DNA of 16,368 nucleotides from Candidatus Woesearchaeota archaeon CG08_land_8_20_14_0_20_47_9 (GTDB taxonomy: Archaea; Nanobdellota; Nanobdellia; Woesearchaeales; CG1-02-47-18). The notes below the pieces were generated by a model, which ran no database searches, was not told the DNA's origin, and was given only the letters and a program-made list of their open reading frames with translations. The number at the start of each line of letters is the position of its first letter. The first letter of the stretch is position 1. The stretch is taken from NCBI GenBank assembly GCA_002763335.1, contig PEYS01000112.1:1-16368 (forward strand). Direction: 5' to 3'. Position numbers and translations under genes: made by a program. This document shows positions 7,212 through 13,785 of the stretch, in pieces.

Positions 7212-7754
7212 TTACCTCCTATGTTTATCATTTTCTGCTCCCAGCCAGGGCATATAATGAGGAACAGGCCTGGCCTTTGGAGAGAGCCTTGTTAGCAGAT
7301 CCCTTGAGAAGGCCTCCACTGAAAAGAAGATAAATAGCGATGATGTTATGATAATCTCCTTGAGCCTGAATGGCCATGGGAATGGTATGGATGCCATTAG
7401 CTCTGGCGGCGCATTGGAGACCCATCTCCAGGTATAGTAGTTGTAGCCGAAGCCGTAACTGATAAGAGGATAGAGGTAGGCAACAACTCCATCCAGGAGG
7501 AGGTGGGTGCAGAACATAAATGCCGCGATTCCAAACACAAGCCCTGGATCAAACCATTTTCTCAGCAGGAGCACAGCAATGCCTACGAGCAGAGCCCCGA
7601 AGAAGATGTTGTGGAATGTAACTCTGTGAGCAAATACGAAGTAGTCCAGGTCAGGGATAAGTGCGATAGGTGATAGTAGCAGGGTTAGCCGCTTGTCAAC
7701 CCTTGCAAGCCTGCAGAGCACTACCGGGACCAAAAAGTGAACAATCGCATCCAT
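7212..7754 (-). CDS. YdjM/DUF457-like membrane-bound metal-dependent hydrolase
   Basis: 180 aa integral membrane protein. Diagnostic motifs are His6 in the first helix, IPDLDYF (33-39), His48 in VTFHNIFFG, and THLLLDG with His84-x3-Asp88. These His/Asp positions form the predicted metal site of the inner-membrane hydrolase family (PF04307-like). Four to five hydrophobic segments are visible (about 5-15, 25-42, 50-65, 72-95, 132-147). Substrate unknown; lipid or polyprenol phosphates have been suggested for relatives but not shown. First gene of the leftward operon with the PurD-like and DUF2062 genes. There is no Shine-Dalgarno before ATG 7754; a TTAATTAAA box at 7780-7788, about 30 nt upstream, could drive a leaderless transcript. 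Confidence 0.8.
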   Translation of the reverse strand: MDAIVHFLVPVVLCRLARVDKRLTLLLSPIALIPDLDYFVFAHRVTFHNIFFGALLVGIAVLLLRKWFDPGLVFGIAAFMFCTHLLLDGVVAYLYPLISYGFGYNYYTWRWVSNAPPELMASIPFPWPFRLKEIIITSSLFIFFSVEAFSRDLLTRLSPKARPVPHYMPWLGAENDKHRR

Positions 7755-7776
7755 TTAAAATAAAAAGAAAAAAGAA
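7755..7776 (-). terminator. T-rich transcription terminator after the tandem secreted-protein genes
   Basis: On the minus strand the 10-31 nt after the stop codon of the 7786-8214 gene are almost uninterrupted T runs (CTTCTTTTTTCTTTTTATTTT). That is the form of archaeal factor-independent termination signals, and no hairpin is needed. It ends directly at the ATG of the downstream hydrolase gene, separating the two transcription units. Confidence 0.55.
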
Positions 7777-7785
7777 GGGGTTTAA

Positions 7786-8214
7786 TTAACTTCTCTTTCT
7801 GAGCATTGCAAAGGCAAGCGCTGAGCCCCCAACTGCCACCCCTGCTGCTAGCACTGAGAACTCTGGGATCAGGGTCACATTAACAATTGCCAGGTCTATG
7901 CAGGTGTTAAAGTCCTTTACCTTGCCGCTCTTCATCCCTGACTGATCCCCCTTTACAGCAGTCACAGTTACATCATCACCGAGGTTGCAATCTGTCCCTG
8001 TGAAGTCAATCACATAATCCCCATCAGCCTCACTTGTTGTGCCCTTTGTTACGCCATCGCATATTGCAGTAACATCTGCCCCGCCTACATGGTTGTGTCC
8101 AGCATCATATATCTTTCCCACTACAGCAACGTGATTCGCCACTACAGCTGTTGCACTCAGGCAAGCAAGTGTCAGTGTTGCTATCAGCATTAACAAAAAT
8201 GCGAGCTTTTTCAT
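7786..8214 (-). CDS. Secreted Ig-like/carboxypeptidase-regulatory-like protein with PEF-CTERM-type tail (paralog B)
   Basis: 142 aa exported protein. A signal peptide spans residues 1-26 (MKK, hydrophobic core, AxA-like end). A single small beta-sandwich domain (29-113) follows the carboxypeptidase-regulatory/SpaA-like pattern VxGKIYD...VxGADVTAxCDG...GTTSEADGDYVIDF. The C-terminal sorting tail has IPEF at 116-119, then a hydrophobic segment (120-137) and a basic end (RKRS), the tripartite layout of PEF-CTERM/archaeosortase substrates. It probably remains on the cell surface by membrane anchoring or enzymatic lipid attachment. Strong Shine-Dalgarno GGGGAGGGT about 9 nt before ATG. It lies 37 nt downstream of a clear paralog (8252-8707) and shares its transcript. 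Cysteine pairs could form disulfides. Confidence 0.75.
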   Translation of the reverse strand: MKKLAFLLMLIATLTLACLSATAVVANHVAVVGKIYDAGHNHVGGADVTAICDGVTKGTTSEADGDYVIDFTGTDCNLGDDVTVTAVKGDQSGMKSGKVKDFNTCIDLAIVNVTLIPEFSVLAAGVAVGGSALAFAMLRKRS

Positions 8215-8251
8215 TTTAACATACCCTCCCCGTCAGTCATAACCTAAATTA

Positions 8252-8707
8252 TCAGTTTCTACTCCTCATAAAAGCGTATCCTATTGCTGCACCCAAAAAT
8301 GCCACTCCTGCTGCACCTGCTGCAAACTCCGGTATCACCACATCAACCAGGGCAACCTTTATTCCGCCAACAGCCCCTACTGTGCCAGAGTTGTTCCCTG
8401 ATGCGCTGTCCTTGCTTGCAGTAACTGTCGCTGTGTCGCCTTCGTCACAATCAGCAGGGCAGTACCCGACTGCATAGGTGCCATCCTCATCTGTTGATGT
8501 TGATCTCAGGTTACCATTGCACTCCACGCTCACATCTGCACCTTGCACAGGTGTGACCATATCAGCCCATGTCACTGTTCCTGCAACGACAACACAACCC
8601 TCTGGGCAGTTTGGGTTGCACTCAGCTCCCCCTGCAAGCGCACCAACCATGGTTGCCATTACAATCAGAATCGCTATAAATCCTGCAAATACCTCTCTTA
8701 ATCTCAT
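8252..8707 (-). CDS. Secreted Ig-like/carboxypeptidase-regulatory-like protein with PEF-CTERM-type tail (paralog A)
   Basis: 151 aa. The signal peptide (1-28) ends before a Cys-rich linker (CNPNCPEGC, 30-38). The domain (39-123) aligns with the downstream paralog: VxGADVSVECNG...STDEDGTYAVGYCPADCDEGDTATVTAxKxxxSG matches GADVTAICDG...SEADGDYVIDFxxTDCNLGDDVTVTAVKGDQSG. The C terminus repeats the IPEF-hydrophobic-basic sorting tail (125-151, ending MRSRN). Strong Shine-Dalgarno GGAGG (8717-8721) upstream of ATG 8707, with a TATA element near 8804-8814 giving a ~75-nt leader. The function is structural or adhesive by inference; no catalytic motif is visible. Confidence 0.75.
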   Translation of the reverse strand: MRLREVFAGFIAILIVMATMVGALAGGAECNPNCPEGCVVVAGTVTWADMVTPVQGADVSVECNGNLRSTSTDEDGTYAVGYCPADCDEGDTATVTASKDSASGNNSGTVGAVGGIKVALVDVVIPEFAAGAAGVAFLGAAIGYAFMRSRN

Positions 8708-8803
8708 TTTATTCTTCCTCCTAGGCTTTAACTGCTAAGAAACCTCTTTTTACTTCTTTTGAATGGTTAATTTATGAAGCCTCTTTTCAATGGTGAATAG
8801 GTC

Positions 8804-8814
8804 TTATATTTAAA
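8804..8814 (-). promoter_or_regulatory. TATA box for the tandem PEF-CTERM-type genes
   Basis: TTTAAATATAA on the minus strand, 97-107 nt before ATG 8707, predicts a ~75-nt 5' leader carrying a GGAGG site. A second AT-rich box (TTCATAAATTAA, about 8765-8776) could give a shorter leader. Few other genes in this window have so long a leader, which could reflect high or regulated expression. The remainder of the 8708-8835 gap holds nothing else that I recognise. Confidence 0.45.
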
Positions 8815-8835
8815 GGTTGCTGATTTGTAGATAGT

Positions 8836-9438
8836 TTAGATGTCACTATTTGGTAACAAATTGCTCTCAGACAGCCACCTGGCAAACTGTGCAACATGCG
8901 AGTTCTCGTGAAGCTCCTCCCTCCAGGCCAGGTACTCAGATGGTGTCATCTCAGCCATGGTTTTAGCCTTGCCCTCAGGTATAAAGATTAGGGAGAGCTC
9001 TGACCATAGGTAATCGCGCATCTCTCCCCTGGGCTTTTCAGCCAGCATGCCCTCAACGTCACTCCTGAACAGCCTTGGCTCAGGCAGGTGCTTATCAACA
9101 AAAGCGATGTAGTGTCTAAAGGCGCATGCCCTGTCAATGCCCTGGGCTAGCTTCAGAATCCCTGTAATGCCGATTGTTTTTAAGGCAAAATTCACATAAG
9201 CCCTTGGGAATCCCCCGAGTGCATGGATGTAGAAACCTGCGTCAATAACCATGACCGGAGCCTTAATATGCTCAAAGGCATACCTCACCTTACGCCTTGC
9301 AATCTCAGCAAGGTCATCACTCCTAAGCTCTGGAATCTCCAGTGGCTTTTGTATTACCTCAATATTGTATTTAGCTAGGTGTGTTGATATTGAGTGTAGC
9401 TTGCCCTTGTTCTTTGTTGCGAAGAAGATCTGTTTCAT
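8836..9438 (-). CDS. Divergent RdgB/HAM1-like nucleoside triphosphate pyrophosphatase
   Basis: 200 aa, the usual family length. The family hydrolyses non-canonical purine NTPs (ITP, XTP) to monophosphates. The phosphate-binding N terminus FFATKNKGK (5-13) and the catalytic-region VIDAGFYIHALGGFPRAY (64-81, family DSGLxVxALxGxPGxY) are clear, with the acidic residue retained as Asp66. PRGEMRDYL and AEMTPSEY are in the expected places. Two base-recognition elements are altered: FGYDPIF is replaced by a LWSELSLIF segment, and the SHR motif reads SHV with the Arg missing. The substrate may therefore differ from ITP. It starts 4 nt after the purP stop, so the two are co-transcribed. Only a weak Shine-Dalgarno (GGT) precedes the ATG. 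Confidence 0.85.
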   Translation of the reverse strand: MKQIFFATKNKGKLHSISTHLAKYNIEVIQKPLEIPELRSDDLAEIARRKVRYAFEHIKAPVMVIDAGFYIHALGGFPRAYVNFALKTIGITGILKLAQGIDRACAFRHYIAFVDKHLPEPRLFRSDVEGMLAEKPRGEMRDYLWSELSLIFIPEGKAKTMAEMTPSEYLAWREELHENSHVAQFARWLSESNLLPNSDI

Positions 9439-9442
9439 GTCT

Positions 9443-10630
9443 CTACCATCTCTTCTTCATCTCATCCTTTATTTCCTGAGCAGATCTCTTTGTTGTTCTT
9501 GGGAATTTCCCAAAGAGTTTTTCAGCAGAAGGGCTTACCTCATCCAATCTCCCAAGCCTTACAGCCTCCTTAATCTCCATCGCAATCCTCTCCCCAAAGC
9601 TCAAAGGCTTCCTGTAGAGGTAGGCTGAATAGGGCGTTGCTGCAGTGCCTGGGCTGCCAGGTATGCGCAGGCTGCAGTCAAAGACAACAATCTCCTCTGT
9701 TGGGGGCCCTGGTGTTATCGCTGCCTGCAGGGAAAATGGGCCTATTATCCCTGGCTTGCATAGCTCTTTTGATGCCCCTACAAAGGCCTCGCCTGCCCTG
9801 AAGGCCTTCTCTAACAAAGACTCCTTTACTGTGCATGCAATATGCCCTGACTCAACGTACTTGACGCTTATACGATCCAGAACCTTCAGCTGCTCTGATG
9901 CTGGGAGCCTTAATAAGCCATCAATGTTTGTCTGCCTCCTCGTGTCTGTGCCCAGGATCTCAAGCCTGTTGTTTAATGGCGAGTAGAAGAAGTTGAGGTT
10001 TACCTGCACCCCTAAGACATACTCCTCTATAACAGCACCCTTGAGCAAGCCCTCTGATATCTGTCCTGCCTTCACGAGCTCTGAGGCAGTCCTTTTAAAC
10101 TCCTCCTCTGACGAGGCAAAGAAGAATCCCCTCTCATAGCCCCTGGCAGCCTCTGATGCCTTGACAATTACTAGCCGATCTATCTCAGAGGGGCTTTTAA
10201 ACTGCCTTGGAAAGCGGATGCCTGCCTTACGCAGCAAATCATACTGGTTAGGCCTCTCATATCGCTCCTCAAAGCGCAGCATCATGCGGTTGCCAAACAT
10301 GGGGATTGGGAAGCTATGCTCTAACTCATCAAGCTTGCAATAGACCTGGCAATATCTGCTCGGGATAAATATTGAGTTATGCTCCCTCAGAACATCTATA
10401 ACCCCCTTTGATGTCAGGTCTGCAAATTTATCTACTACAACAGCATGGTCAACAACGCCAAGGCTGCCCCTAGTCTTATAATAATCAGTATACGTCTTCT
10501 CCCTGCCCTTCTGGCATACAACCAGCGTGGAAAAGCCATGCCTTTTAGCCCCAAGGCAGACATCTAAAGCACTGTGACCGCCAAGGGTGGCGATGGTGTA
10601 GGCCCTGTTGTTATTTGAACCGTGATTCAT
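9443..10630 (-). CDS. purP: PurP, FAICAR synthetase (formate-dependent purine biosynthesis)
   Basis: 395 aa ATP-grasp enzyme that in archaea converts AICAR, formate and ATP to FAICAR, the penultimate step of IMP synthesis, replacing the transformylase half of PurH. Family hallmarks: IATLGGHSALDVxxGAKxxGF near 13-33, VCQKGRE (38-44), MFGNRMMLRFEERYER (about 130-146), RGYERGFFF, and a C-terminal KPGIIGPFSLQ block followed by SLRIPGSPG. Somewhat longer than typical PurP (about 360 aa), with a basic C-terminal extension. ATG 10630 follows GGGGGGTT at 7-9 nt spacing. It lies 35 nt after a pilin-like gene, so it may be read through from that operon, and it is followed by the RdgB-like gene. Pairing PurP with a nucleotide-sanitising enzyme makes metabolic sense. 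Confidence 0.93.
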   Translation of the reverse strand: MNHGSNNNRAYTIATLGGHSALDVCLGAKRHGFSTLVVCQKGREKTYTDYYKTRGSLGVVDHAVVVDKFADLTSKGVIDVLREHNSIFIPSRYCQVYCKLDELEHSFPIPMFGNRMMLRFEERYERPNQYDLLRKAGIRFPRQFKSPSEIDRLVIVKASEAARGYERGFFFASSEEEFKRTASELVKAGQISEGLLKGAVIEEYVLGVQVNLNFFYSPLNNRLEILGTDTRRQTNIDGLLRLPASEQLKVLDRISVKYVESGHIACTVKESLLEKAFRAGEAFVGASKELCKPGIIGPFSLQAAITPGPPTEEIVVFDCSLRIPGSPGTAATPYSAYLYRKPLSFGERIAMEIKEAVRLGRLDEVSPSAEKLFGKFPRTTKRSAQEIKDEMKKRW

Positions 10631-10665
10631 GTGATTAACCCCCCAATACCTATTATCTTCTTTTT

Positions 10666-11484
10666 TTATGGCTTTGTGCTCTGCTTGCCTGCCATGTAGC
10701 AGCCGAGGTCAGCGAGGTCGCTTAGTTCATTGACATCATATTCCTTAAGCATGATGAATACTGCAATCTCTGGTTCAGATGAGATTGACATGCTGTAGGC
10801 AGCGCCTGCAATGAAACCGAGTGTTTTTCTAACTAGCTTCTTAATGCTGTTTTTAATCCCTTCAATAAACGAATAACCCTTTGCGTATACAAAGACAGTT
10901 GCATAGGTCTTTGAGGTATCAATTGTGTCAAGGAGGTCATCGTCATTTACGAGATCCCTCATTTTTATCTGGCCTGTTGCGAGCCCGGCAAAACGATCAT
11001 AGTATGTTAGTGACCCTCTGTTAGGATACTCATCTTTAAGAAAGCTCTCAAATTCCTCGCGATCGATAATCCTCCCTCCAAGACCCTCTGAAAAGCTGAT
11101 CCTGTGGCAAATCAGGCATACAACCCCCTTGTCATTAAATAACTCTGGCGGGTTTCCCTCCTGTCCAGGATCAAAGAATATGCTGAGGCAGGTGTCCATG
11201 TGATCTGCAATGCCCCTCATTACCTCTTCAGGATCTTTCTCCTCAATTACAACATCCATTGTAGGGCATTCCAGGCTGTCTGCAAAGGCCTCATGGTCGT
11301 ATGAATGGCTTAGTGTCCTTAATATTTTTGCACTCATCCTGCACTTGTTCTCTGCAACCAGTTCCTTGTCAAGGTTCTTTGAATAAAGAAGAGATATGAA
11401 TGCTAAAAGAATGACCATAATTAGAATAACTATGATAAGTGTTGCAATCGTGCTTAGGGCAAGCCCCTTCTTTTTTAGCTTCAT
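10666..11484 (-). CDS. Large pilin-like, Cys-containing membrane-anchored protein (paralog 2)
   Basis: 272 aa from ATG 11484, 4 nt after the upstream stop; the ATG at 11517 would add 11 residues in front of the signal. The N terminus MKLKKKG|LALS followed by about 24 hydrophobic residues is a class III (prepilin-type) signal, with likely cleavage after Gly7. The remainder is outside the membrane. Cys48, 73, 99, 123, 126 and 262 all align with cysteines of the upstream 333 aa protein, as do the patterns CRMS, CP, CxxCxxIxF, TVFVYAK and PEIAVFIM. The two are paralogs. No known enzymatic motif; I infer a minor pilin or pseudopilin stabilised by disulfides or metal. A short hydrophobic GFIAGAA segment (223-229) corresponds to a much longer Gly-rich segment in the paralog. 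Confidence 0.75.
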   Translation of the reverse strand: MKLKKKGLALSTIATLIIVILIMVILLAFISLLYSKNLDKELVAENKCRMSAKILRTLSHSYDHEAFADSLECPTMDVVIEEKDPEEVMRGIADHMDTCLSIFFDPGQEGNPPELFNDKGVVCLICHRISFSEGLGGRIIDREEFESFLKDEYPNRGSLTYYDRFAGLATGQIKMRDLVNDDDLLDTIDTSKTYATVFVYAKGYSFIEGIKNSIKKLVRKTLGFIAGAAYSMSISSEPEIAVFIMLKEYDVNELSDLADLGCYMAGKQSTKP

Positions 11485-11488
11485 TTTG

Positions 11489-12490
11489 TCAGTAGAACCT
11501 ATCGCATATCTCATCAACTGTGACTAATACATTCTCTCCTTTTTCGGCCTTAATATCATAATATGCAGGGACTATTGCAACAGCCATCACGCGAGGTTCT
11601 TCCTCTTCAGATACCACATCTATTACTGCTACAACAAGGCAGCCGCCACCCCCAAGGAGAGCGCCAACGCCTGCACTTGCTAATGAAGCTAACGGACCTG
11701 TAAATGGCGCTGCAACTGCACCAATTTTTGCACCTGCTGCTCCGAAGACAATTGCGCAAGTTGCTGCTGCACCTCCACCCTCAATAAGCAGGTCCTTAAG
11801 CATGCTATCCTTAGCGTATAAGAATACGACGCGGAACTCCTTTCCTTTAGCGGGATTTATTAGGTTTCCTAGCTGATTAACTGATCTTGCAAATGTCTGC
11901 TCCACTCCCTTGTCAAGCCTCTGTCCTTTTGTGAGGTACTGGAGATACGTCATCCCATTATAGCCTGAACCCTCACTAGCCATAAAACTGCCTAGATTAG
12001 AAAGGTCTCCACCCGTATAGTCATCTGTGAAGCGTATCTCTGCGCAGGGTATGCATCTATTATCTCCCTCAAGATTTCCGAATATGTCAAGTTCCCCTGC
12101 ATGAAACATGTACCAGCAGTCAACAGCAGCCTTTGCAATCTCTTGGTTGATCTCCTCTCTATCTTCAGCAGCACTACCCTCTAGTGGGCGCTTTAGGCTT
12201 TTTATCTTCCCGTCAAACTCAATCAGTCTTTCTATCTTATCGTCAGATATGATGAATGTTGTGAACGGGCAATGAAATGCAACTGGAGAGTCACCTATCT
12301 TTGGCTTTGTGCCAGCAACAAGGTATGCAGTGCTCATCCTACACAATTCAAGCATGCTCTCATAACCAGATGACTCGTAAAAATCCCTTAAGAGAATAAA
12401 AGAGATGATTCCAATAATACTTGAGATGATGATTGCAACGATTACTGTTAAAATCCAATCGCCCCTTTTAGATCTGTAAATCCTCATCAT
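11489..12490 (-). CDS. Large pilin-like, Cys-rich protein with glycine-rich hydrophobic segment (paralog 1)
   Basis: 333 aa from ATG 12490 (alternatives ATG 12487 and 12502). It starts 2 nt after the stop of the 43 aa mini-pilin, with GGTTGATC just upstream. The N terminus RIYRSKRG|DW plus a 24-residue hydrophobic helix (12-35) resembles a class III signal. Cysteines at 50, 74, 125, 146, 149 and 329 match those of paralog 2; Cys245 and Cys284 are extra. Residues 238-292 form an unusual hydrophobic, glycine-zipper-like stretch (GGGAAATC... to LLGGGGC) bracketed by the extra cysteines. It is followed by an acidic SEEEE and a C-terminal strand ending ICDRFY. Function unrecognised; the layout suggests a secreted or pilus-tip protein whose glycine-rich segment may insert in a membrane or pack in a fibre. 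Confidence 0.75.
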   Translation of the reverse strand: MMRIYRSKRGDWILTVIVAIIISSIIGIISFILLRDFYESSGYESMLELCRMSTAYLVAGTKPKIGDSPVAFHCPFTTFIISDDKIERLIEFDGKIKSLKRPLEGSAAEDREEINQEIAKAAVDCWYMFHAGELDIFGNLEGDNRCIPCAEIRFTDDYTGGDLSNLGSFMASEGSGYNGMTYLQYLTKGQRLDKGVEQTFARSVNQLGNLINPAKGKEFRVVFLYAKDSMLKDLLIEGGGAAATCAIVFGAAGAKIGAVAAPFTGPLASLASAGVGALLGGGGCLVVAVIDVVSEEEEPRVMAVAIVPAYYDIKAEKGENVLVTVDEICDRFY

Positions 12491-12492
12491 GA

Positions 12493-12624
12493 TCAACCAC
12501 ATTCCATAAGGGTGCTGCAGAATATCCGCCTAAACACAAGGAAAACAACCACAATCAGGAATATTGCTGCGATAAGCCAGAGGATTGTGCTTGTTTCAAT
12601 ACCTCCTTTTTTACCAGCCTGCAT
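12493..12624 (-). CDS. 43 aa mini-pilin-like protein
   Basis: A small gene easily missed: ATG 12624, TGA at 12493-12495. The product starts MQAGKKGG, then IETSTILWLIAAIF and further hydrophobic residues, and ends in a short FRRIFCSTLMECG tail with two cysteines. KKG followed by a polar-then-hydrophobic helix, with Glu near +3, is the prepilin pattern. A TATA box lies 28 nt upstream and the next gene begins 2 nt after the stop, so it is the promoter-proximal gene of the leftward pilin-like operon. Its position mirrors the 57 aa protein that opens the rightward arm. Confidence 0.7.
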   Translation of the reverse strand: MQAGKKGGIETSTILWLIAAIFLIVVVFLVFRRIFCSTLMECG

Positions 12625-12646
12625 ATTCTGTCTATTCACTGGGGAG

Positions 12647-12658
12647 TATTTAAATATT
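12647..12658 (-). promoter_or_regulatory. TATA box for the leftward pilin-like operon
   Basis: AATATTTAAATA on the minus strand, centred 28 nt before ATG 12624, predicting a leaderless or near-leaderless transcript. It lies back to back with the rightward promoter at 12680-12688, only ~30 bp away, so the two arms may be co-regulated. Confidence 0.65.
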
Positions 12659-12679
12659 ATTGTAACGATTCTCCCTAAA

Positions 12680-12688
12680 TTATATAAA
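12680..12688 (+). promoter_or_regulatory. TATA box for the GT2 glycosyltransferase gene
   Basis: TTATATAAA centred 28 nt before ATG 12712, ideal archaeal spacing for a leaderless transcript. It supports the chosen start of the glycosyltransferase. Confidence 0.7.
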
Positions 12689-12711
12689 CACCTGCTCGCC
12701 TCTTCAAGGCC

Positions 12712-13602
12712 ATGAAGGTAGTTGTAACCATCCCAGCCTATAATGAGGAGGAGACTATAGCGGGGGTTGTTAAGGCCATACAGGGTGTTATGAAGCGCTC
12801 AGGTTACGAGTTTGCGCTGTTGGTTGTCAATGATGGCAGCAGCGACAGGACAGCAGAGCTTGCTCGTGCTGCAGGGGCTGTTGTTGTCTCACACCCAAGG
12901 AATCGCGGCCTTGCAGAGGCATTCCGCACTGAAATGAGGGAGTGCCTAAGGCTAGGGGCAAGGGTCATTGTCCACACAGACGCTGACAACCAGTATGGGG
13001 CTAAGGATATTCCGAGGCTTATAAGGAAGCTCAACTCAGGCTATGACCTGGTGCTTGGATCAAGGTTCAGAGGCAAAATTGAGGGAATGCCCTTTATAAA
13101 GAGGCTCGGCAACATGGCCTTTTCAAGGGTTATATCGAATGTTACGGGGCAGCGTATTACAGATGCCCAGACAGGCTTCAGGGCCTTTACAAGAAAGGTG
13201 GCTGCGAAGGTGCCTATAACATCATTCCATACCTATACACAGGAGCAGATCATAAGGGCTGCACAGATGCACTTCCGCATTGGAGAGGTGCCTGTCTACT
13301 TTGCAAGGCGGGGGGGTGATGGGCAGAGCAGGCTTATGCGCGGGCCATTTGAGTACGCATTTAAGGCCTGGATAAACCTCCTGCGCATATACCGGGATTA
13401 TGCCCCAATAAAGTTCTTTGGTTTGTTTGGCGGAGTTTTTCTAGTGGCTGGGCTTGCCCTAGGTGTATGGATAACCTACTTATTCATAACAACAGGGGCT
13501 GTGGGGGGGCTTCCCCGCGTAATACTTGCAACAATGCTCTTAAGCTCTGGCTTGCAGATACTGCTGTTCGGGTTTCTGGCTGATATGAACAGAAGACTTT
13601 GA
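12712..13602 (+). CDS. GT2 family glycosyltransferase (dolichol/polyprenol-phosphate sugar synthase-like)
   Basis: 296 aa. The GT-A fold motifs are in order: IPAYNEEETI (7-16), VVNDGSSD (38-45), HTDADNQY with the metal-binding DxD at 90-92 (88-95), GSRF (116-119) and DAQTGFRAF (151-159). Two C-terminal transmembrane helices (about 233-261 and 266-291) end in a short basic tail. This matches DPM1/GtrB-like enzymes, which move a sugar from a nucleotide donor to a polyprenol phosphate at the cytoplasmic face of the membrane. It lies between two sets of pilin-like genes, diverging from the left set and reading toward the right set. I infer it may supply the lipid-linked sugar for glycosylating these surface proteins, but it could be a general enzyme. 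Its last codons and stop lie in the left arm of a 17-bp perfect inverted repeat. Confidence 0.9.
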   Translation: MKVVVTIPAYNEEETIAGVVKAIQGVMKRSGYEFALLVVNDGSSDRTAELARAAGAVVVSHPRNRGLAEAFRTEMRECLRLGARVIVHTDADNQYGAKDIPRLIRKLNSGYDLVLGSRFRGKIEGMPFIKRLGNMAFSRVISNVTGQRITDAQTGFRAFTRKVAAKVPITSFHTYTQEQIIRAAQMHFRIGEVPVYFARRGGDGQSRLMRGPFEYAFKAWINLLRIYRDYAPIKFFGLFGGVFLVAGLALGVWITYLFITTGAVGGLPRVILATMLLSSGLQILLFGFLADMNRRL

Positions 13603-13636
13603 TACCTCCCCTACGGGTCGGTATCAAAGTCTTCTG
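13590..13636. repeat. 17-bp perfect inverted repeat at the end of the glycosyltransferase gene
   Basis: The arm CAGAAGACTTTGATACC (13590-13606) is exactly complementary to GGTATCAAAGTCTTCTG (13620-13636). The 13-nt loop can add CCC/GGG pairs around CTAC. The stop codon TGA (13600-13602) is inside the left arm. The RNA hairpin is a plausible terminator or 3' stabiliser, but no T run follows (ATGTTAAAAAG), so classical termination is doubtful. Confidence 0.9.
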
Positions 13637-13692
13637 ATGTTAAAAAGAGAGCACTCACCAAGCAAAATCCCTTAAAGTAGCAGCCCGGATAT

Positions 13693-13748
13693 CTGAAGGC
13701 CTTGACTGCCGATTGAGCTTTGAAGCCGAGTGCAGTCAAGGCTTTCAG
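13693..13748. repeat. 17-bp inverted repeat just upstream of the rightward pilin-like promoter
   Basis: CTGAAGGCCTTGACTGC (13693-13709) pairs with GCAGTCAAGGCTTTCAG (13732-13748) with one G-T wobble position; the loop is 22 nt. The right arm ends 6 nt before the TATA box at 13755, about where the BRE lies, so it may be an operator, a terminator for upstream transcription, or a small structured RNA. Its sequence is unrelated to the 13590-13636 repeat. Confidence 0.85.
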
Positions 13749-13754
13749 CGCAAA

Positions 13755-13763
13755 CTATAAAAA
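13755..13763 (+). promoter_or_regulatory. TATA box for the rightward pilin-like operon
   Basis: CTATAAAAA centred 27 nt before ATG 13786. It excludes the in-frame upstream ATG at 13720 as start, because that codon precedes the promoter and lies inside the inverted-repeat loop. Confidence 0.65.
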
Positions 13764-13785
13764 CAGCCCCTCTAATAAGAGCAGT

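Noticed and set aside
13720..13785. 22-residue N-terminal extension of the 57 aa mini-pilin from ATG 13720
   Set aside because: That start is in the loop of an inverted repeat upstream of the TATA box, and it would bury the prepilin-type signal.
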